Assembly (NCBI GenBank): GCA_910574455.1
Contig: CAJSYZ010000012.1
Span: 1,543,317 to 1,607,316, forward strand
Source: Trichaptum fuscoviolaceum
Taxonomy: Eukaryota > Basidiomycota > Agaricomycetes > Hymenochaetales > Trichaptaceae
Reading direction: 5' to 3'
Length of the DNA stretch: 64,000 nt
Position 1 is the first letter of the stretch; the number at the start of each line of letters is the position of its first letter. The notes beneath the pieces are model-generated. The model did not search any database and had not been told where the DNA came from. It worked only from the letters and a program-made list of their open reading frames with translations. A program made the position numbers and the translations under genes. Below, in pieces: positions 35,426 through 44,418 of the stretch.

Positions 35426-38153
35426 TTACATTATATACTTAACTTTCGTGTCCTAAGGCGGGTTGTTAGAAAGGCAAAAATCAGACATAACAAAATGTCA
35501 ACGCACGATAGGGTGAGAGCTGGACAGCTGAGGTTTTTGGCTGAACCGATCGTGAAGGGTTTTCCTGTGGATGGGAAATAACTAAGTGAAATGTCGATCT
35601 AGAGCCTCCACACGGACCTGATTTCTATCAATAGTTGCTGATAGCTCAAATTCCGGTTTTTCTCTATCGAACATACGCCTTAGACACACGTAGCTAATAT
35701 AAATCCGCAATCGCTTACTTAAAGCTTTCATGAACGCCTACATAGGACAAGGAATTAAAATTAATTGAATTCACCAACTAGAAAGTAATACGCACATAGC
35801 TCATCGCCCCTGTTGCCGTTCCGGCTTCATACGTATCCGCGCTTGTCTGCGAGTCTTTACAACCACTCCAGGATATCTAAATAGTCAACGAAAATAAGTA
35901 ACTGTGGTTTATACGAGGCTATCTATGACTTACAACGTCAGCCGGACTCCGTTTGATCTGTCGTGCACGCCTCTTCTTCCTCCCTTTCTTCCCGGCTTGT
36001 ATCACCAAACCTTTAAACGCGTTCGTTAGCCCGTTCACGTCGTTCACTTGATACCCTTGTGCCCCGCCAAGCATGTCTTCGCCTAACTCTAGCGCGATGT
36101 TAATGTCCTTCAGTCTCCCGGACGTGCTATATGTATATGGCAGATCTTTAGAAAAGGAAGTCAGAAAGAGATGTCGGCAGATGCATGTAGAAGAGTGCGG
36201 AGGGTACCTAAAGCAGACCCTGAGTGGCAAGACTATTTGGATCATAGTTAGTCGTGTACGAAAGCTTGAGTCGGAAGAAACTTACGTCGAAAATGGCCTT
36301 AGATAACATCGAAGTAGATGAGTCATTGGGATAGGGACATGGTAATGGAACACTTACAGTGAGACGACAGCCAGGAGGGAGCGGATTAACCTACGAATGT
36401 TTGAAAAGGAGAAGACTAACAGCAGGACGAAATACTCTACCATGATATCATGCATCAACTACGAAATAGATGAGAACCAACTCGGATGGAGCGCATATAA
36501 ATTACGTACATCATCCACCAGATGTCCCGCCGACTTGAAATCCAAGGGATAAATGACTATACTTTGGTCTCACTACACAGCTCTTCCTGCTAATAACGAA
36601 AGATAACTCGTACCTTCGTCAAAACCATCTTCTTCGTCACCGTCGAGGTCTCTGGTCTGCCCACCGTGGCCGGAGTCTGACGAAGAGGGAGGGGCACAAG
36701 TCGGAAATCGTTAGGGAAGGATGACAGTCGTTTGAAACTCACAATGAAAGACTAGCGAATCATGTTTTCTCGCATCCTTCACAAGCCAATGCATAGCGTC
36801 AATGATGTTCTGGCGAGTCGGTTGCTCGCGACGAGTGCGCCCGTCATCCGAGAGCACAACAATATCACCTTCCTTGTATCCATAATATTCTGGTGGGACG
36901 CGTTTGAGGTAGTTCATACCAATAGAGCATGTAGTCTTACCGATCAAAAACCTGCGCATCCGCTTCGCGTCACCGATACATCCGCTTAACTGGTGAGGCT
37001 GACCACGATAGTTGATGCCGACCTTCAGGCGCATCCGCATTAAGATCCTTAGTGATTGTATACGGGGAATAAAATGGTGAGACATACGCATAGAGCTTTC
37101 TTCCGGCCGGTGCACTGGGAATATTGGAAGAAATCTCGCTTTCTCGTATGGTCCGGCGCTTCGAACTCCTGACCATAGTACACCGGATCAACTGGTGGCG
37201 TCAGAGGCATTGCCATTTGCATGTCTGGCATTGGATTTATTATGGCTGTATTGAAGTTAAGAGAGGGAGATACAAAGCCGTTAGTGCAATCAACGTACGA
37301 ACAATAGGTCCATTCGAATATGAGCCGTGACTGCCTTGACTCCCTGAAGAATACCCAGGTGCACCTAAAGCTGGTGCTATAAGAGTTGTAGAGGTTGGAT
37401 GATGGTGTCCATGATGGCCATGGTCGGCATTAACAATGTGAGTATGTGAATGTGAATGTTCATGGCTTGTACGGTGGTGTCGAGACGAGCGATGTGTATG
37501 TCTGTGATGGGAGTGGGAATGAGGAGAACTATGGCCATGACCGTGGCGATCACTATGGCGCTTATCTGGTCTGGGCATTGTTTGCGCATAGTCTTGGCTT
37601 TCGTCGTGTCTTCCACTGGGACGATGACGTTCTGCAGACTGTTCTCTTGGGACGCTGTGAAGAAGTTCAGATAAAGGCTACGGAGAACATAGAAACTCGC
37701 ATACGAGGTCCTTTGGGGTATAGGAGACACACTGCATGTGAGTAGAGATCAGCATCGTGCGGCGCACTAGCTGTATGCATGGAATAAATTTACTTAGCAG
37801 GTGCAGGCATCATGAACCCCCCTGGAGAAGAAGATAGAGACGGAACTCCAGCCATTGGCTGGGCGAAGCCTCGATCGGTTTGCCTTCGGCGGGTGGAGTG
37901 ATTAACCTTCGCGATCAAGCTCAGAGAGATATCAAACCTACGGTGTGGGGAATCTGCGGCAATAAACAACATGCGACGTTAAATGTCACGGATACGGGTC
38001 AGGGAAATCCCATGCAACTTACGCGGGGGCAGCCTCAAACATTGCGGGGGATCGCGTATGGTTGGAAAATGAGTGAGAGCGCGACCTTTCGCGGGTCGTA
38101 TAAGACGGCTCTTGGGTGCGGTGCGGACTCGGGCTATGTCTTCGATGCCACAT
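35426..38153 (-). CDS. Type I metacaspase with a His-rich prodomain
   Basis: The caspase-like core is complete. KKALCVGINYRGQ opens the p20 unit. The catalytic His lies in FHYSGHGGQTRDLDGDEEDGFDE and the catalytic Cys in DSCHSGSAL, with DLPYTYSTSG after it. The p10-like part has ISWSGCKDSQTSADTYEAGTA and SQKPQLSSSHPIDT, stop at 35426. The N-terminal prodomain is Pro/Gly/Met-rich, then extremely His/Ser-rich (HGHGHSSPHSHSHHRHTH). The core is cut into many tiny exons, including 18 nt (36441-36458) and 12 nt (36286-36297) coding exons. Metacaspases are Ca2+-dependent Lys/Arg-specific cysteine proteases in stress and protein quality control. First-exon structure (start 38153, MWHRRHSPSP) is less certain than the core. 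Confidence 0.87.
36286..36297 (-). other. 12-nt microexon in the metacaspase
   Basis: GCCATTTTCGAC (AIFD) lies between CTAAG and GTAAGT and encodes the four residues just before the catalytic SCHSG. It is needed to restore the family sequence, so it is very likely a real exon. Confidence 0.75.
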
Positions 38154-38588
38154 CGTGGTCTGCAATATGTGCTGGTGGTAGTCGGAGTCAAAGGACAGAT
38201 GGCGTGGCCCGCAGATGTGAGCGCTCAGTTGGGACTGCTCAGCCTCCGTCAACGCCGCCAAGCATGTCAGATGAGTACCGCACTCATGCTGTGCCACATA
38301 TCATTCTAATATTAGGTGCTCTCCCTTACATTGGCAGAGGTCTCCTCGATTGAAGCAACTAAAACCCACGTATAAAAGAGCAATACATGTCGTGCAATCA
38401 CTGATGCAGAAGTAACATGAGTGCTCACAGTCCTACCCTGTCCAATAGAGTGTATTTTTTTGTATTGCGGATGACTTTGCGGTTACTGATGCCGCGGGTG
38501 CCGAGAGTAAAAGCTACACCAAACAGAGAACGCGTCTGTAACGCGCACCTCCGAGTCGTCCGCTCCCGTGAAGGTCCCCACGAACGGC
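38154..38588. promoter_or_regulatory. Divergent intergenic region, metacaspase / SANT-like gene
   Basis: Open reading continues upstream of the chosen ATG (38589) to about 38511 without an ATG, so the plus-strand gene may have an extra 5' exon here. Nothing else was recognised. Confidence 0.35.
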
Positions 38589-39783
38589 ATGAAGACGCTT
38601 GCGCCGGAGCAATTATACGGTCACGAGCACTGGTGGTGTTGCTTTGAACCAGGTCAGACATCTACGAAAAGCCCGTCAAGTGGAGCCGGCTCGCATGCGC
38701 GGCATACCAGCGAACGCGCACTAAAATGCTCACTTGCAAGTCAACCAGAAACAGCGCCAAAATCCAGCTTTGAACTTGAAGCTATATCAAGCAATGGAGC
38801 CGAAGAAGAACGCCTCGATTCGCAGAAGCACGAAAAGAGGCGCTCACGAGAAGGGAAGACAGATCATTTCTCGGTCAATGAACTCTTTTCTCTGCTTAAA
38901 ACTGCTTATGAACTCGATATTTATGGCGCGCTACATGGGCAAAGTACTACGCGGTGGGAACAAGTTCGCGAAGCTCAAGAAACTAACGGTTACAAGCGCT
39001 CTACTAAGGGTTTGCGCACGAAGCTAGAGGAACTCCTTCATGATCATATGGTATGTATCCTTATTGCTCAATGCTTCGACACCTAATTCATCTGCTTTCA
39101 ATAGGATTTCGACTCAAAGAAGATTACACAATCTCTGCGCGAGCAGATCAAGACTGAAGGCACGCATGTCCGATTTGGTGCTCCACTCGACGAACTCAAG
39201 CATGCCTGGGAGAGAAGGAAAGCACCTGACTCCGAGAAGATTAAGGAACAGAAGGTATGTTCTATTTAGTGGATGCTGTATCTTTCTTACCTGTTTTTAG
39301 TTCAGGGAAGAGAACAAAGTTGGCGGAGCAGTCCTTCGGGATGCGGCTCTGGCTACTATTACAAAGCGGCGGCCTCTTGCGGCCTCAAGCAGTAAACCAG
39401 ACCCGACTGACGATGCTGTCGCTAATAACGATGCAGTTTATGATAGCGGCAAGAAGAACATTTCGGCTAGTTCCCACACTACGGTATCATCAAAGAAGCG
39501 TAAAGCTATTGATCTCACCAATTCCGACAGCGAAAATGAAGACGGCAAGACACTTAGGTTGAAGAAGCGTCGCTCTCGACTTAAGGAACCTTGTTTCAAC
39601 TGGCAGAAGCATTTCGAAGATGAACGTAAATCTCAACGAGTATTTCGGGAGAAACTGTTGGAGAGATTAGACGAAGGGAACAGGCATAACAAGGAGGTTA
39701 TAGCACTAATGAAGGAATCTCAAAGTGATAACCGTGACTTTCAATTCCGACTTTTAGATATTTTAGAGCGTAAACTTTCTTAG
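38589..39783 (+). CDS. Hypothetical nuclear protein, SANT/Myb-like N-terminus and coiled-coil C-terminus
   Basis: Three exons (38589-39050, 39105-39254, 39301-39783) give about 364 residues. Residues about 95-200 (FSVNELFSLLKTAYELDIYGA, WEQVREAQETNGYKRS, then TKLEELLHDHM) have the helix spacing of SANT/trihelix-type DNA-binding folds. Around residue 275 is SSKKRKAIDLTNSDSENED, a basic cluster followed by an IDLT core and acidic serines. That is the pattern of a nuclear localisation signal next to a SUMO-interaction motif. The last 75 residues are a highly charged predicted coiled coil (KHFEDERKSQRVFREKLLERL). I recognise no named family. A DNA-binding or chromatin role is an inference. Confidence 0.6.
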
Positions 39784-39941
39784 ACATTTTCATGCATAGT
39801 TTGTCTTGAACTCCACTAAGATATAGAAGCTTGTAAATAAAAGCTGCTAATCATGAAAGTAATCCTCTAATTCTGGCGGAGAAAGATCAAATGCCTGCAA
39901 ACCTGATTTGGTCTAAGACAGTTAAGAGCACTTCTCAAAAC

Positions 39942-40520
39942 TAGTGTTGCTAAAGTTCAGTTCAGTTCAGTTCAGACCCCTTTTGGTCCGAACCCCGAAC
40001 TGAACTGTTCGGATTTTCCGGCCTCAGCCTGAACCCCGAACTGAACTCAAAGTTCAGTTCAGTTCAGTTCAGCCAGCCCAAATTCTGGCTGAACCCGGTT
40101 TGAACCCGGTTCAAGTATCTATTTTTAGAAAGCCTTAGTACATACCATATATGGAAATTTTGTTATATAATCCCACTTGAACCGGGTTCAAACTGGGTTC
40201 AAACTCAGTTCAGCAATAAACCTTAGTACATTTAGTATATTCTAGACATAGATTCTGCTTAATATTGATAAGTTTCACTTTTAATTGACATTTTAAGTAC
40301 TTTATAGTTGTCAAACTATAAGGTTTTCCATCTTTAAAGGGTGGGTAAGTTACCTGAAGTTCAGGGTTTGAACCAGGTTCAGCATTTCTCTGGAGGACTG
40401 AACCCCGAACTGAACTCAGGTTCAAAATCTGAGATTTCTCTGAACCTGAACCTGAACACGGTTCAGTTCGGAGTTCGAACCCGGTTCAGGCCTATCCTGA
40501 ACTGAACTTTAGCAACACTA
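39942..40520. mobile_element. hAT-type MITE (579 bp)
   Basis: The termini are 24 bp perfect inverted repeats starting TAGTGTTGCTAAAG, consistent with the hAT end consensus YARNG. An exact 8 bp target duplication CTCAAAAC flanks it (39934-39941 and 40521-40528). There is no transposase. The interior is packed with the pentamer GTTCA and its complement TGAAC, in arrays such as GTTCAGTTCAGTTCAG and as GAACCCGGTTC palindromes. Sub-terminal arrays of this kind are typical transposase-binding sites in non-autonomous hAT elements. The element lies 158 bp after the SANT-like gene. Confidence 0.93.
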
Positions 40521-40528
40521 CTCAAAAC

Positions 40529-40860
40529 AAACCCAACAGGATTTTTTTCCCTTTGTTATTCCTATGGCATAGCTAAGTACACAACCTATCTGCAACAGAG
40601 GTGCCCATCATCAACTATGATACTAGGTAGGTGGTGCCCACCACTGAAGGTGGCGGCTAAGTGGGTGCACAGCCTATTAAAGAGAGGCACTAGAAAAAGT
40701 TCACCCTTTTCCCACTGGGCAACCCTAGAAATCAAGCACAAGTGAAACCCCAACAGATGGGATGCTTGCTCAGATCACACCATCCTCAAATGGGCGGTGC
40801 CAGTAGGACCATTTGTCCACTTACTGTCGGGATGCCCCAGGACCCCAACATGTCTAAGGC
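40529..40860. other. Spacer between hAT MITE and gypsy element
   Basis: About 330 bp without an ORF. It contains short direct-repeat-like GGTGCCCA words but nothing I can assign. It ends in AAGGC, the left target duplication of the gypsy insertion. Confidence 0.4.
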
Positions 40861-41424
40861 TGTTACGTTTACGGCTTCGGAAGACTTATCACAGAAATGA
40901 TAAGTGACAAAAGCGTTGTTTGTGAACAAACAAGTGGTGAGATAAGAGTGGGCGCTTTAACGAGGCTCTCTTAAGCTCGGAAGTCGTGGGTGAACAGAGT
41001 CTTTGGCACGATGGTGTGAAAGACTATAGGAGGATTGACTTAAGTGTCATCCGAAGGCCTATGTACAGGGGTTTATATACTACAGAGGGAGAAACATAAA
41101 TAGAATGCGCTTCTGGGGCTAGCTGGGGCTAACTGGGGCTAACTGGGGCTAACTGGGGCTAACTGGGGCTAACTGGGGCTAACTGGGGCTAACTGTGAAA
41201 CAGGGGAAATGGGGCTAACTGGGGCTACGTAGGGCTAACTGGGGCTATGGTAAAGCGAAGGGGCAAGGAAACAAAGAGGCAGTAAAAGGGGGCTACCTGG
41301 GGCACCGAAGGTTAAAGGTAAAAAGGTTAAATGGTAAAGTCTGAGGGACAAAGGTAAGCGTAGCCTAATCGGGTTACGTGAGGTAAACAAAGGTAAACAT
41401 GGTCCGTATGCTTGATGCATAACA
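40861..41424 (-). repeat. gypsy-1 3' LTR (564 bp)
   Basis: TG...CA ended. It contains eight tandem copies of a 10 bp unit (TGGGGCTAAC-like) near 41112-41193. It is 20 bp longer than the 5' LTR, exactly two units. Confidence 0.95.
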
Positions 41425-41619
41425 GTACCCTGTCTCTAAGCTTGAAATTCCGTAGTAGCAAGACATTGCGAATGCGAGAATTTCAAAGACAAATACAATG
41501 CTTATAGGATCAAGTTAAGATCAATAATGGATGAAGCATGAGAGAGATAGAGATAGAAATCGAATGCTATAGGGTCAAATTAAGACCAATAATAAGAAAG
41601 CAAACGGATAAGTAGACCA

Positions 41620-42489
41620 TCAAGAGAAATGAAAATCGGAAGGTAAGGCTGCTGCGATAGCAAGCCAGTCTATGCCGGGTTGGGGGTCAGGTCGATAGAG
41701 TGGAGGAGAGGGATGTTCGTTTGGTCGAGGTGTGTGTACGACATAAGGGGGTGAAACCGGGGTTGGAGGTTGCTGAGGCTCCGAAGGATGTTGGGGTGCG
41801 TTCTGAACATCGAACTCGTTCCGTTTTGCTGGATCGAAGATAGGCATGTTCTCTTGATCATGGTAGGCAGTGGGAAACTCGGGTGGGGGTAGAGCAATTG
41901 GTGATGGGGGAGGGAGGGGTACCGGGTCGACAAATCGAGGAGGTCCTTCAAGGTGTCCATCGTCTAGAGTGTAAGCCAGTAAACGTTCGAATTCATACTC
42001 CGTGAACTCATCAGCTAGTTGTCCCATCATCACTTGATTCAGTCGACGAATGATCACTTGAACGAAGCGAAAGTTGAATCGCTTATGTCCGCCGCGATGC
42101 TGGTCAATGTAGTCTTGCAGTTGGGCAAGTAGTTCATGCATGACATTGAGAGTGTAGACTGAGTGGTGAAAGGGGCGCTGAGTCGAGTCGAGGACATATG
42201 GTAAGAGTCCGCTGTGGAGGAGTGTGGCCGAGTACTGTTGACGAGTGGGTTCCGTGAGGGTAAACGCCTGATTGGGGAGGAGAGATTTGGTAGGGCAACG
42301 AGGAGGAGGGGGACTATTCTCCTTCGTGAGGGTTCCGCGCCGGGTTCGGATGGGCGGCATGGTGAAGGGGGCAATACAGGCAGCACTCACAAGTACAGAA
42401 AGGGTCTCCTGGGTAGGGTGCAAAGTGAGCGTGCAAAGATCCCTTGTGGCGAATTCTCCGGGTGATGTAGGGCGTGTACGGAAGGTCAA
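41620..42489 (-). CDS. gypsy-1 accessory ORF C (289 codons)
   Basis: Third of three overlapping ORFs between the chromodomain and the 3' LTR. The middle part (LNVMHELLAQLQDYIDQHRGGHKRFNFRFVQ...) looks folded and helical. The ends are Pro-rich. No family recognised. It overlaps ORF B by about 175 bp in another frame. It may be read by frameshifting, by splicing, or on its own. Confidence 0.5.
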   Translation of the reverse strand: MTFRTRPTSPGEFATRDLCTLTLHPTQETLSVLVSAACIAPFTMPPIRTRRGTLTKENSPPPPRCPTKSLLPNQAFTLTEPTRQQYSATLLHSGLLPYVLDSTQRPFHHSVYTLNVMHELLAQLQDYIDQHRGGHKRFNFRFVQVIIRRLNQVMMGQLADEFTEYEFERLLAYTLDDGHLEGPPRFVDPVPLPPPSPIALPPPEFPTAYHDQENMPIFDPAKRNEFDVQNAPQHPSEPQQPPTPVSPPYVVHTPRPNEHPSPPLYRPDPQPGIDWLAIAAALPSDFHFS

Positions 42490-43465
42490 GGACGATTTTG
42501 AGACCGAGTAAGAGAGGGGGGGCGTGCTCTGGGTTGAAGAAAGTGTGCCTAAGCACTAACTTCACGAGTTCCGGGAAGGGTGAGCAACGTTGAAGTCGTT
42601 CAACGTTGATGTGAGGGGTGAGCTTCGGATCGAACAGATAGTGTTGTACCAGATCAACAGGACCGAGAGGGCCGTACTGGGGGTGTGTGGGGCGTGGGCT
42701 TGGTGGAGGTGAGGGGTACTGGAGGGGTCCGGTGACAGTGTTGTGTCGGAGGAGGTAAGTGGTGGGCCAGTCGTCGGCGTTCCAACCGGGTTTGTCGGCC
42801 GGGAGGGACCAAAGATTGGAACCAAATTCCGAGTCGGCTGGTCCAGGCTGGAGTTCTTCTTCTTCTTCTTCGTCAAGGAAATCAAATTTTAAGGGGGAGG
42901 GATAGAAAAAGGGGGCAGTGGCTGCAAGACGTTGTTCAGGTGTTTCAGAAGGCGGTAGTTGATATGTCGGAATGGGAGTGTTAAAATTGAAAGGCATAGA
43001 AGGTAACGGAATAGCTCTGGGTCTGGGGGTAGGTGGGGGATTAAACAAGGTCTGTCCGGTCGAGGTGGGATTTTTGTAAAAGTATGGGAAATACGGATGC
43101 AAACGAAAATCGGGGGTTACTGTTGGCGTTGTCGTAGTCGGTTGAGGAAGAGGAGGAGGAGGAGGGTGAGTCGGAGTTGGTGGAGGCATTGACAAGTGTG
43201 TCGTCGCTGTAATTCGTAGTGGTGAAGGTAAAGGGGGTGCTGGTTGCCAGAGGGGGGGAGAAGATGTCCCGGGGATTGACTGTCGTTGGGATGGGGCTAG
43301 GATTTGGAGAAAAGGGTTCGAGGTCTGGCAGGGAGTCGATAGGACTGGGTGCCGGAGGTGGTGGAGTCTGCTGGGATTCCAGGGGGGTGCTAGAGGTGAG
43401 AGGTTGCTCTTGCTTGTGGTCACGAAGTTTTTCAATGGTGATTTTATAGAACTCGAGGAGTGCAT
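42314..43465 (-). CDS. gypsy-1 accessory ORF B (383 codons)
   Basis: A long ORF rich in Pro, Ser and Thr in the first half. It has an acidic run of Glu residues near the middle and a more ordered second half (LGPVDLVQHYLFDPKLTPHI, PELVKLVLRHTFFNPEH). It ends with a Cys/His-rich segment (CTCECCLYCPLHHAAH). No known retroelement domain is recognised. Overlaps ORFs A and C in different frames. Confidence 0.5.
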   Translation of the reverse strand: MHSSSSIKSPLKNFVTTSKSNLSPLAPPWNPSRLHHLRHPVLSTPCQTSNPFLQILAPSQRQSIPGTSSPPLWQPAPPLPSPLRITATTHLSMPPPTPTHPPPPPLPQPTTTTPTVTPDFRLHPYFPYFYKNPTSTGQTLFNPPPTPRPRAIPLPSMPFNFNTPIPTYQLPPSETPEQRLAATAPFFYPSPLKFDFLDEEEEEELQPGPADSEFGSNLWSLPADKPGWNADDWPTTYLLRHNTVTGPLQYPSPPPSPRPTHPQYGPLGPVDLVQHYLFDPKLTPHINVERLQRCSPFPELVKLVLRHTFFNPEHAPPLLLGLKIVLDLPYTPYITRRIRHKGSLHAHFAPYPGDPFCTCECCLYCPLHHAAHPNPARNPHEGE

Positions 43466-43784
43466 ACAGCTGGAGTGCGTATCTCACTTTGGTCGGACCA
43501 GGGGTGTTTCGGATGCGGTTATTGATGTCTGGGATGAGTATGTCCAATGGTTCCTTATCAGGATGATCGTCCTTAAACACAAAATAGAACAGATGAGAAT
43601 TGAGAATAATCTGTTCGTCATGTGATGACTGATTCGCTATCACTTGGAGTTCCGTCAGCTGGCGTTCCACTAAGCTGGAAATTGTTGGATTTGAAAGTTC
43701 AACCCCAATAAGGCCTGGTAGCTCAGTGGTTAGAGCGCCATCCCGGAGTGTGGAGGTCAAGGGTTCAAGTCCCCCCCAAGTCAT
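43041..43784 (-). CDS. gypsy-1 accessory ORF A (247 codons), starts in an antisense tRNA-like sequence
   Basis: The first 25 residues (TWGGLEPLTSTLRDGALT...) are the translated complement of the tRNA-like sequence at 43712-43783. The following region (LVERQLTELQVIANQSSHDEQ..., ALQLYALLEFYKITIEKL) looks helical. The rest is Pro/Ser/Thr-rich. Function unknown; it may be an artefact of an open antisense frame over its first part. Confidence 0.45.
   Translation of the reverse strand: MTWGGLEPLTSTLRDGALTTELPGLIGVELSNPTISSLVERQLTELQVIANQSSHDEQIILNSHLFYFVFKDDHPDKEPLDILIPDINNRIRNTPGPTKVRYALQLYALLEFYKITIEKLRDHKQEQPLTSSTPLESQQTPPPPAPSPIDSLPDLEPFSPNPSPIPTTVNPRDIFSPPLATSTPFTFTTTNYSDDTLVNASTNSDSPSSSSSSSTDYDNANSNPRFSFASVFPILLQKSHLDRTDLV
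43712..43783 (+). tRNA. tRNA-like sequence or tRNA pseudogene inside gypsy-1
   Basis: The 72 bp sequence has a good internal A box (TAGCTCAGTGGT) and B box (GGTTCAAGTCC), a D-stem GCTC/GAGC, and an acceptor stem GGCCTGG/CCAAGTC with one mismatch. A TTTT terminator follows within 6 bases. The anticodon arm is degenerate (six-base loop with a mismatched closing pair) and the T stem has two mismatches. A functional tRNA is therefore unlikely and no anticodon is assigned. It lies antisense to the element. Confidence 0.6.
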
Positions 43785-44418
43785 ATTTTAACAAGTGCCG
43801 TTGTTTTCCCGTCACGAAGGACTGTGACGTCACAAGTGCAGTGACACCTCATGTGCGAAGGACTGACGTGTTGGTGGGGCCATTTGGGTTTTAATAGAAA
43901 TGAGAGGTGGGATCGACTCCTGTGATGAAGAACTCATTATTCGGCCCAAGGCCAACGTAAATATGAGTGCTTCGTCCTAGATAGTGTAGTTCTAGATCAT
44001 GTATCCAGAAGGTGGTAGGTCGGCGTTCTGGGAAGATGTACCAGATGAGAAAGAGATGGAAGAGTTGGAAAGAGGTGCGTGTGATGATAGGGTGGATTTG
44101 TAAATGAGCTATCCAGATAAGAAGTCGGATAATGTCATAGAAGGTGTGCATGAGAATGGGGAGGAAGTGGGGTGGCTTCTGGTGCATTTATACGAAGTTT
44201 CTAGTTGATCATGTGGTCGTTGAATCAGTAGAAAGCTTCTGGGGCACGGTGGGGCATGTTGATTCTTCGATATCAAACTTCGGGGGCAAGAAGTCTTGTT
44301 ATCTAGCCGCAGTGGGGCAAGAAGTCTGAGGAGGGGCTAAGAAGTTGTGCTTGTAGGTCCAAGGTGTCCAAATCTGGTTAAGTGGGTTGCGTTGTGTGTC
44401 CGCTTTATCCAAATCGGG

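Noticed and set aside
43712..43783. Functional tRNA gene
   Set aside because: Six-base anticodon loop, mismatches in the anticodon, T and acceptor stems; treated as tRNA-like.
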